Below, in pieces: positions 55,892 through 64,000 of a stretch of DNA of 64,000 nucleotides. Origin of the DNA: Pseudomonas extremaustralis (GTDB lineage: Bacteria > Pseudomonadota > Gammaproteobacteria > Pseudomonadales > Pseudomonadaceae); assembly GCF_900102035.1 (NCBI RefSeq), contig NZ_LT629689.1:62001-126000 (forward strand). Reading direction: 5' to 3'. Each line of letters begins with the position of its first letter. Position 1 is the stretch's first letter. The position numbers were made by a program, and so were the translations under genes. The notes beneath the pieces are model-generated. The model did not search any database. It saw only the letters and a program-made list of their open reading frames with translations, and was not told the origin of the DNA.

Positions 55892-57332
55892 AAGCGGTCA
55901 CCCGAGTCTCGATGTGCGGCGTTTGCAGCTCGATGAAGTATTTGCGCAGCAGGTTCTGTGCGCTGAGCAGGCGGTATTCCTTGCTGGCGCGAAAGTCCGA
56001 CAGCGGGGTGAAGTCCTCGGCCAGTGCGGCGCAGGCTTGCTCCACGGTGGCGGCGTTCCAGGGGGCGCCGACCAACGCGGCTTCGCAACGTTTAGCGCGT
56101 TTGGGCGTGGCAGCCATGCCACCGAAGGCGACGCGCGCTTCGCGGACCACACCGTTGTCGATCGTCAGGTTGAAGGCCGCGCACACGGCGGAAATATCGT
56201 CGTCCAGGCGCTTGGAAACCTTGTACGCACGGAACAGCGCATGGCCCTTGGGCACGATGACTTTTTCGATGAACTCGCTGTCCTGGCGCGCGGTGACGCG
56301 GTAGTCGATGAAGTAGTCTTCCAGCGCCAACGTCCGGCGGACGTTGCCTTTGCACAGTACGATCCGGGCGCCGAGGGCGATCAGCAGCGGCGGCGAGTCG
56401 CCGATCGGCGAGGCGTTGCCGATATTGCCGCCGAGGGTGCCCTGGTTGCGGATCTGCAGGGAGGCGAAGCGGTGCAGCAGGTCGCCGAAGTCCGGGTAGG
56501 CGTGATGCAGTGCGGCATAACAATCGGAGAGTGGGGCGGCGGCGCCGATTTCCAGGCGGTCGTCGAAGGATTCGATGCGCTTCATTTCTTCAATGTTGCC
56601 GACATAAATCATCACCGGCAGCGTGCGGTGGAACTGGGTGACTTCCAGCGCCAGGTCCGTGCCACCGGCCAGCAGACGGGCTTGCGGATAGGCGTCGTAG
56701 AGGTCGGCCAGGTCGGCGACGGTCAGCGGTACCAGGCAGCGTTTGTCGCCGCTGTTGAGTTCGCCGGTCTGGGTTGGCGCGATGGCTTTCAAGCGAGCAA
56801 TCGTCTCGGCCTGGCGGCTGTCGAACTGGTCCTGGGGTTTGTTGCAGCAGGCCTGTTCGGCAGCGGCGAGGATCGGGCGATAGCCGGTGCAGCGGCACAA
56901 GTTGCCGGCCAGGGCTTCGTGGGCTTTCTGGCTGTCGGGGGCGTCGCTGTTCTTTTGCAGGGCGAACAACGACATCACAAAGCCGGGGGTACAAAAACCG
57001 CATTGCGAGCCGTGGCACTCCACCATGGCTTTCTGCACGCTGTGCAACTGGCCCTGGTGCTTGAGGTCTTCGACGCTGATCAGTTGCTTGCCGTGCAACG
57101 ACGACACAAACGTCAGGCAGGCATTGAGGCTGCGATAGCGAATCTGCTCGGTGCCTTGCGCATCGGCATGCAACTCGCCGACCACCACGGTGCACGCGCC
57201 GCAGTCACCGCTGGCGCAACCTTCCTTGGTGCCGGACTTGCCCACATGCTCGCGCAGGTAGTTGAGTACGGTGAGGTTGGGGTCCAGGGTGTGTTCGCTA
57301 CGGAGTTCCTGGTTAAGTAAAAACTGGATCAC
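55884..57332 (-). CDS. xdhA: Xanthine dehydrogenase, iron-sulfur/FAD subunit
   Basis: 482 residues, starting at GTG 57332 (VIQFLLNQEL), with GAGG five bases upstream; a GTG at 57368 would add 12 residues. An N-terminal plant-type 2Fe-2S domain (KEGCASGDCGACTVV), a second 2Fe-2S domain (QCGFCTPGFVMS, CRCTGYRPI) and a FAD-binding domain (GTLGGNIGNASPIGDSPP) are present. It is the first gene of xdhA-xdhB-xdhC-guaD. Confidence 0.95.
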   Translation of the reverse strand: MIQFLLNQELRSEHTLDPNLTVLNYLREHVGKSGTKEGCASGDCGACTVVVGELHADAQGTEQIRYRSLNACLTFVSSLHGKQLISVEDLKHQGQLHSVQKAMVECHGSQCGFCTPGFVMSLFALQKNSDAPDSQKAHEALAGNLCRCTGYRPILAAAEQACCNKPQDQFDSRQAETIARLKAIAPTQTGELNSGDKRCLVPLTVADLADLYDAYPQARLLAGGTDLALEVTQFHRTLPVMIYVGNIEEMKRIESFDDRLEIGAAAPLSDCYAALHHAYPDFGDLLHRFASLQIRNQGTLGGNIGNASPIGDSPPLLIALGARIVLCKGNVRRTLALEDYFIDYRVTARQDSEFIEKVIVPKGHALFRAYKVSKRLDDDISAVCAAFNLTIDNGVVREARVAFGGMAATPKRAKRCEAALVGAPWNAATVEQACAALAEDFTPLSDFRASKEYRLLSAQNLLRKYFIELQTPHIETRVTAYV

Positions 57333-57409
57333 GGAAGGCCTCGCAGACTCATTATTGTTGTTAACCACTTTGCGCCGAATCTAGTCATGTCTGACTTTTC
57401 GGTCAACGG

Positions 57410-57474
57410 TTTTCTGACCTGTAGGTCAAGAAAATGCAGTCGCAACACATTCAATTATGGTCCAGTCTTCTGGA
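57410..57474. promoter_or_regulatory. Inverted repeats in the xdhA/GntR divergent promoter region
   Basis: TGACC-TGTA-GGTCA occupies 57415-57428, with flanking T- and A-runs that extend the symmetry. A second imperfect repeat, GGTCCAG-TCTT-CTGGAACC, lies at about 57457-57474. Such spaced palindromes are typical FCD-GntR operators, and the divergent GntR gene is next to them. Confidence 0.45.
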
Positions 57475-57614
57475 ACCGGCGTTTTTGGGGGGCTTCTGGG
57501 GGCTGAGTGCTGCTTATTTCATGCCAAATTCAGCGAGGAGGGCCTAGCGCTATCAACCGGGCATTTGCGCTACACTGCCGCGCTTGTACCGATAGAAGAT
57601 TTTGAAGGGAAAAC

Positions 57615-58274
57615 ATGACGTTCAAGGCGCCGGACAGTCTCGCCGAGCAAATCGCTCACCACCTCGCCGAACGTATCATTCGCGGCGATCTCAAGCCTGG
57701 GGAGCGGATCCAGGAACAGAAAGTCACGCTGGCGCTCAACGTCAGCCGTGGTTCTGTGCGCGAAGCCTTGTTGATCCTCGAACGCCGGCATCTGATTGCG
57801 ATCCTGCCGCGCCGTGGCGCCCATGTCACCGAACTCACCGCGCACAAAGTGCAGAGCCTGTGCACGCTGATGAGCGAGCTGTATATCCTGCTCGGCAATG
57901 CGGTTGCCCAGGGCTGGCAGGTCCAGGCCGACATGGCCCCGTTTCTGCAGATCCAGCAGCGCCTGGTCACCAGTTATGAACGCCAGGATATCCGCGCCTT
58001 CGTCGAAGAAAGCTTCAATGTGATGCGCGCCGCGTACCCCTTCGCCAACAACCCGTACTTGCAGGAGACCGTCGAAAACCTGCAGCCGGCGATGAACCGT
58101 GCCTATTACCTGGCGCTGGACCAGCGCAAGGCGTCCATGGGCGAATACCTGGCGCTGTTCGAGCAACTGCTCGCCGCGGTGCTGGCCCGTGACCTGGCGC
58201 AGATTCGCCTGGTGCTGTCGGTCTACGGCCAGCGCAGTTGCTCGCTGGTGGTCGCTGCGTTGACGGACGTCTAA
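57615..58274 (+). CDS. GntR/FCD-family regulator, divergent from xdhA
   Basis: 219 residues, ATG after GAAGGGAAAAC. The winged helix (about 8-72, LNVSRGSVREALLILERRHLI) is followed by an FCD-type domain. Its divergent placement suggests control of xanthine dehydrogenase genes. The stop is two bases before the smc start, so it is co-transcribed with smc. Confidence 0.9.
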   Translation: MTFKAPDSLAEQIAHHLAERIIRGDLKPGERIQEQKVTLALNVSRGSVREALLILERRHLIAILPRRGAHVTELTAHKVQSLCTLMSELYILLGNAVAQGWQVQADMAPFLQIQQRLVTSYERQDIRAFVEESFNVMRAAYPFANNPYLQETVENLQPAMNRAYYLALDQRKASMGEYLALFEQLLAAVLARDLAQIRLVLSVYGQRSCSLVVAALTDV

Positions 58275-58276
58275 GC

Positions 58277-61200
58277 GTGCGGCTCAAGTGCATCAAACTG
58301 GCGGGGTTCAAATCCTTCGTCGACCCGACCACGGTGAACTTCCCCAGTAACATGGCGGCGGTGGTGGGGCCCAATGGCTGCGGCAAGTCGAACATCATCG
58401 ACGCCGTACGCTGGGTGATGGGCGAGAGCTCGGCAAAAAACCTGCGTGGCGAGTCGATGACCGACGTCATCTTCAACGGCTCCACCAGCCGCAAGCCGGT
58501 GAGCCAAGCCAGCATCGAACTGGTGTTCGACAACTCCGACGGCACCCTGGTCGGCGAATATGCGGCCTACGCGGAAATTTCCATCCGCCGCAAAGTCACG
58601 CGCGACAGCCAGAACAGTTACTTCCTCAACGGCACCAAGTGTCGCCGTCGGGACATTACCGATATCTTCCTCGGCACCGGCCTGGGCCCGCGCAGCTACT
58701 CGATCATCGAACAGGGCATGATCTCCAAGCTGATCGAAGCCAAGCCCGAAGACCTGCGTAACTTTATCGAAGAAGCAGCCGGCATCTCCAAGTACAAGGA
58801 GCGCCGCCGCGAGACCGAAAACCGCATCCGCCGTACCCATGAAAACCTCGCCCGCCTGACCGACCTGCGCGAAGAGCTGGAGCGCCAGTTGGAGCGCCTG
58901 CACCGCCAGGCCCAGGCCGCCGAGAAGTATCAGGAATACAAGGGCGAAGAGCGCCAGCTCAAGGCGCAACTCTCGGCCCTGCGCTGGCAGGCGCTGAACG
59001 ACCAGGTCGGCCAGCGCGAAGCGATCATCGGCACCCAGGAAATCAGCTTTGAAGCCCTGGTGGCCGAACAGCGTAACGCCGATGCCAGCATCGAGCGCCT
59101 GCGCGATGGGCATCATGATCTGTCCGAACGCTTTAACTTGGTGCAGGGCCGCTTCTATTCGGTGGGCGGCGATATTGCCCGTGTCGAGCAAAGCATCCAG
59201 CACGGCCAACAGCGTCTGCGCCAGTTGCAGGAGGACTTGAAAGAAGCCGAACGCGCACGCCTGGAAACCGAATCCCACCTGGGCCACGACCGCACCTTGC
59301 TGCTGACCCTGGGCGAAGAGCTGGACATGCTCACCCCCGAGCAGGAAATCACCGACGCCGCTGCCGAAGAAGCCGCCGCCGCCCTGGAAGAAGCCGAAGC
59401 GACCATGCATGGCTGGCAGGAGCAGTGGGACGCCTTCAACCTGAAGTCCGCCGAGCCGCGTCGCCAGGCTGAAGTACAGCAGTCGCGCATCCAGCAACTG
59501 GAAACCAGCATGGAACGCCTGGCCGAGCGCCAGCGTCGTCTGCAGGAAGAGCGCGTGTTACTTGCCGCCGACCCGGAAGACGCGGCGATCATGGCGCTCA
59601 ACGAGCAACTGGCCGAAAGCGAAATGACGCTGGAAGAGCTGGAAGCCAGCGAAGAACAACAAGTCGAGCGCCTGGAGCAACTGCGTCAGCAACTGCAACA
59701 GGCGACCCAGGCCCAGCAACAGGCCCAGGGCGATTTGCAGCGACTCAATGGCCGCCTGGCCTCCCTCGAAGCCTTGCAGCAAGCCGCGCTGGACCCCGGC
59801 ACCGGCACCGCCGAATGGCTGCGCGACCAGCACCTGGCCGAGCGTCCGCGCCTGGCCGAAGGCTTGAAGGTCGAGGCGGGTTGGGAACTGGCAGTAGAAA
59901 CCGTTTTGGGCGCCGACCTGCAAGCGGTGCTGGTCGATGATTTCGGCGGTTTCGACTTGGCCGGCTTTAGCCAGGGCGATCTGCGCTTGCTCAGTCCCGC
60001 GGCCGATGGCACCCGCGTGCCGGGCAGTTTGCTGGATAAAGTCGAGGCAGCGATTGACCTGTCGCCGTGGCTCGGCCAGGTCAGGCCGGTGGAGTCCCTG
60101 GAGCAGGCCCTGGCCCAACGCGGTCAATTGGGCACGGGTGAAAGCCTGATCAGCCGCGATGGCTATTGGATCGGCCGCCATTTCCTGCGGGTGCGTCGCG
60201 CCAGCGAAGCGCAGAGCGGCGTATTGGCCCGGGGCCAGGAAATCGTCAACCTGATCGCCGAGCGCGAAGAACGCGAAGCCACCCTGGAGAGCCTGGAAAC
60301 CGAACTGCAAACCCTGCGCGCCACCCAGCGCCAGCAAGAGACCGGTCGCGAACACCTGCGCCGCCTGTTGCAGGACGAGGCGCGCCAGCAAGGTGAATTG
60401 AAAGCCCAGCTCTCGGCGAGCAAGGCCAAGGCCGAGCAACTGACCCTGCGCCGCACCCGGCTCGATGAAGAAGTCGCCGAGATGGGCGAGCAGCGCGCCC
60501 TCGAACACGAAGAAATCGGCGAAGCGCGTCTGCACTTGCAGGAAGCCCTCGACAGCATGGCCCTGGATACCGAGCAGCGCGAACTGCTGCTGGCCCAGCG
60601 CGACAGCCTGCGCGAGCGCCTCGACCGCGTGCGCCAGGAAGCCCGCCAGCACAAGGATCACGCCCATCAACTGGCCGTGCGCCTCGGCTCCCTGCGCGCC
60701 CAGCACGCGTCCACGGCCCAGGCCCTTGAGCGCCTGGAGATGCAGTCCGAACGCCTCACCGAGAAACGCGAGCAACTGAGCCTCAACCTGGAGGAGGGCG
60801 AAGCGCCCCTGGAAGAGTTGCGACTCAAGTTGGAAGAGTTGCTCGACAAGCGCATGACCGTCGACGAAGAACTCAAGACCGCGCAGATCGCCCTGGAAGA
60901 CGCTGACCGCGAACTGCGCGACGCGGAAAAACGCCGGACCCAGGCCGAGCAGCAGTCCCAGTTGATCCGCGGCCAGCTCGAACAACAGCGCATGGAATGG
61001 CAAGCCCTGACCGTACGCCGCAAGACCTTGCAGGACCAATTGCTCGAAGACGGCTACGACCTGCACGGCGTGCTCGACACCCTCACTGGCGAGGCCAACG
61101 AGAAAGACGCCGAAGAAGAGCTGGAGCGGATTGCCGCCCGTATCCAACGCCTCGGCGCGATCAACCTCGCGGCCATCGATGAGTATCAGCAACAGTCTGA

Positions 61201-61765
61201 GCGTAAACGTTATCTGGATGCCCAGGACGCCGATCTGGTGGAAGCCCTGGACACTCTGGAAAACGTGATCCGCAAGATCGACAAGGAAACCCGCAACCGT
61301 TTCAAAGATACCTTTGATCAGATTAATGGCGGTTTACAGGCGTTATTCCCGAAAGTTTTCGGCGGTGGCAGCGCTTACTTGGAACTGACGGGCGAAGATC
61401 TACTCGATACAGGGGTAACGATCATGGCGCGGCCTCCGGGCAAGAAGAACAGCACCATCCATTTGTTGTCCGGTGGCGAGAAGGCCCTGACTGCATTGGC
61501 CCTGGTATTTGCCATCTTCAAGTTGAACCCGGCGCCGTTCTGCATGCTCGATGAAGTTGACGCACCGCTGGATGACGCTAACGTTGGTCGCTATGCGCGA
61601 CTGGTCAAGGAGATGTCACAAACGGTGCAGTTCATCTATATCACCCACAACAAGATCGCCATGGAGATGGCTGACCAGTTGATGGGTGTGACGATGCACG
61701 AGCCAGGCTGTTCGCGTTTGGTGGCGGTAGATGTGGAAGAGGCGATGGCGATGGTGGAATCCTGA
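58277..61765 (+). CDS. smc: Chromosome segregation protein SMC
   Basis: 1162 residues from GTG 58277; the in-frame codons before it overlap the GntR gene. Walker A is GPNGCGKSN with K37, a long coiled coil runs from about 170 to 1000 with a hinge near 500-660, the ABC signature LLSGGEKA is near 1064-1070 and Walker B is FCMLDEVDAPLDD. It organises and compacts the chromosome. Notable that a pseudomonad carries SMC in addition to the MksB/MukB-type complexes reported in this genus. Confidence 0.96.
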   Translation: MRLKCIKLAGFKSFVDPTTVNFPSNMAAVVGPNGCGKSNIIDAVRWVMGESSAKNLRGESMTDVIFNGSTSRKPVSQASIELVFDNSDGTLVGEYAAYAEISIRRKVTRDSQNSYFLNGTKCRRRDITDIFLGTGLGPRSYSIIEQGMISKLIEAKPEDLRNFIEEAAGISKYKERRRETENRIRRTHENLARLTDLREELERQLERLHRQAQAAEKYQEYKGEERQLKAQLSALRWQALNDQVGQREAIIGTQEISFEALVAEQRNADASIERLRDGHHDLSERFNLVQGRFYSVGGDIARVEQSIQHGQQRLRQLQEDLKEAERARLETESHLGHDRTLLLTLGEELDMLTPEQEITDAAAEEAAAALEEAEATMHGWQEQWDAFNLKSAEPRRQAEVQQSRIQQLETSMERLAERQRRLQEERVLLAADPEDAAIMALNEQLAESEMTLEELEASEEQQVERLEQLRQQLQQATQAQQQAQGDLQRLNGRLASLEALQQAALDPGTGTAEWLRDQHLAERPRLAEGLKVEAGWELAVETVLGADLQAVLVDDFGGFDLAGFSQGDLRLLSPAADGTRVPGSLLDKVEAAIDLSPWLGQVRPVESLEQALAQRGQLGTGESLISRDGYWIGRHFLRVRRASEAQSGVLARGQEIVNLIAEREEREATLESLETELQTLRATQRQQETGREHLRRLLQDEARQQGELKAQLSASKAKAEQLTLRRTRLDEEVAEMGEQRALEHEEIGEARLHLQEALDSMALDTEQRELLLAQRDSLRERLDRVRQEARQHKDHAHQLAVRLGSLRAQHASTAQALERLEMQSERLTEKREQLSLNLEEGEAPLEELRLKLEELLDKRMTVDEELKTAQIALEDADRELRDAEKRRTQAEQQSQLIRGQLEQQRMEWQALTVRRKTLQDQLLEDGYDLHGVLDTLTGEANEKDAEEELERIAARIQRLGAINLAAIDEYQQQSERKRYLDAQDADLVEALDTLENVIRKIDKETRNRFKDTFDQINGGLQALFPKVFGGGSAYLELTGEDLLDTGVTIMARPPGKKNSTIHLLSGGEKALTALALVFAIFKLNPAPFCMLDEVDAPLDDANVGRYARLVKEMSQTVQFIYITHNKIAMEMADQLMGVTMHEPGCSRLVAVDVEEAMAMVES

Positions 61766-62023
61766 ACCGCGCCAGGCGAGAACATTTCAGCGTGATGTAA
61801 GACGGTTTACCGCTCTGGCAAAACTGGCAAATGGACATATTTGTTCAAGGCATTTTGACAGACGGTGTAAAGTTATCTTTGGTCGTGCTAGTTTAATGTC
61901 AATTTTTCGTATGCGTGGGCAAAACGCCAGTCAGAACATAGAGTTGGCGCCACGTTTTAAAGCGGTTTGCACGGTGCTAAACCCCTTATTTTTCAGCATT
62001 TTTTATTAGAGGCACGGGATTAC

Positions 62024-62887
62024 ATGGAAATCGGTCTGCGCGAGTGGCTGATCGTCATCGGCATTATTGTGATTGCCGGGATTCTTTTTGATGGCTGGCG
62101 CCGCATGCGCGGTGGCAAGGGCAAGCTCAAATTCCGTCTGGACCGCAACCTGTCCAACTTGCCTGACGACGACGGCAGCGCCGAGCTGCTGGGGCCGCCC
62201 CGTGTGCTGGATACCCATAAAGAGCCGCAGTTGGACGAGCACGACCTGCCGTCGATGAGCGCACCGCAGCGTGAAGCGCGGGAGCCGTCGTCCAAGCGTG
62301 GCAAGCGCGGTAACGCGGCCGTTGCCGAACCCCATCAGGGCGACCTCAACCTCGATGTGGATGAAGGCCCGAGTTTCAGCAGCCGCGACGATGATTTCCC
62401 GGACGAAAACGCTGGCAAGAACGCGCCACGCCAGACCGTCAACGATCAGCCTGCCGCGGAAGAAGTGCTGGTGATCAGCGTGATCTGCCGCGACGCCTCG
62501 GGCTTCAAGGGCCCGGCGCTGTTGCAGAACATTCTGGAAAGCGGTCTGCGTTTTGGTGAGATGGACATCTTCCACCGCCACGAAAGCATGGCCGGTAACG
62601 GCGAAGTGCTGTTTTCCATGGCCAACGCGGTCAAGCCCGGCACCTTCGACCTGGACGATATCGACCTGTTCAGCACCCCGGCGGTGAGCTTCTTCCTGGG
62701 TCTGCCAGGTCCGCGTCACCCGAAACAAGCATTCGACGTGATGGTGGCCGCAGCCCGCAAGCTGTCCCAGGAACTCAACGGCGAACTCAAGGACGACCAA
62801 CGCAGCGTCCTTACCGCCCAGACCATCGAACACTACCGTCAGCGCATCGTCGAGTTCGAGCGCCGTGCCCTGACACAGAAACGCTGA
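62024..62887 (+). CDS. zipA: Cell division protein ZipA
   Basis: 287 residues from the ATG at 62024 (GAGG ribosome site). An N-terminal membrane helix (about 6-23), a charged Pro/Asp-rich linker (about 30-140) and a C-terminal FtsZ-binding domain (about 148-280, [22 protein letters not shown]) match ZipA. It anchors the Z-ring. A 258-base, AT-richer gap separates it from smc. Confidence 0.95.
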   Translation: MEIGLREWLIVIGIIVIAGILFDGWRRMRGGKGKLKFRLDRNLSNLPDDDGSAELLGPPRVLDTHKEPQLDEHDLPSMSAPQREAREPSSKRGKRGNAAVAEPHQGDLNLDVDEGPSFSSRDDDFPDENAGKNAPRQTVNDQPAAEEVLVISVICRDASGFKGPALLQNILESGLRFGEMDIFHRHESMAGNGEVLFSMANAVKPGTFDLDDIDLFSTPAVSFFLGLPGPRHPKQAFDVMVAAARKLSQELNGELKDDQRSVLTAQTIEHYRQRIVEFERRALTQKR

Positions 62888-62932
62888 GGATTGGTTTCCA
62901 GCGTTGTCACTAGAATAAGCGCACCAACATTT

Positions 62933-64000
<1,068 letters not shown>

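Overview
The window is a chromosomal segment of a Pseudomonas of the P. fluorescens group. The evidence is gene order matching my memory of P. aeruginosa PAO1 PA1769-PA1786 (ppsR, ppsA, rraA, cmaX, crfX, cmpX, sigX, oprF, cobA, nas genes), GC-rich codon use, and the REP/REPIN-like hairpins typical of this group (GTGGGAGGGGGC and GTAGGAGCG types). No tRNA, rRNA, CRISPR array, prophage or insertion sequence was seen.

Layout. 1-1.6 kb (-): a membrane protein with a transglutaminase-like domain, cut by the window edge, and a retropepsin-like protease. 1.8-10.5 kb (+): the complete 2-methylcitrate operon (GntR, prpB, prpC, acnD, prpF, prpD) with paired GTCGAC operators and three internal REPINs. 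10.6-11.5 kb: an unrecognised triple coiled-coil gene bracketed by a diverged second copy of the prpD 3' end. 11.7-14.8 kb (-): an ABC importer ATPase and double permease. 15.0-20.6 kb (-): a sulfur/cysteine operon encoding an EamA exporter, a single polypeptide joining JAMM protease, ubiquitin-like carrier, E1-like and rhodanese domains, a cysteine synthase, a serine acetyltransferase and an AlaX editing protein, divergent from a MocR regulator. 22.1-31.2 kb: ppsR, ppsA, rraA and the cell-envelope block cmaX-crfX-cmpX-sigX-oprF.

31.3-37.1 kb (-): a nitrate locus with nasS, nasT, nitrate transporter, phosphatase-kinase and cobA. Both nasS and the transporter have a sigma-54-like promoter followed directly by two hexaloop hairpins and an overlapping terminator, the form expected of an ANTAR (NasT) antitermination target. 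The nitrite and nitrate reductase genes expected between the kinase and cobA are absent. 37.2-39.9 kb (+): four genes resembling a type III secretion remnant (SctC secretin, tiny SctQ/SpoA protein, HilA-like winged helix, IagB-like transglycosylase). 40.0-48.7 kb: pyrD, rmf, rlmKL, a CHASE/PAS diguanylate cyclase, dacB and yggL. 48.8-58.3 kb: a BenE-type transporter and purine catabolism genes (guaD, xdhC, xdhB, xdhA) with two FCD-type GntR regulators. 58.3-64 kb (+): smc, zipA and the 5' part of ligA.

The most notable items are the four-domain fusion operon, the paired sigma-54/ANTAR leaders, the secretion remnant, and the coiled-coil gene with its duplicated prpD end.
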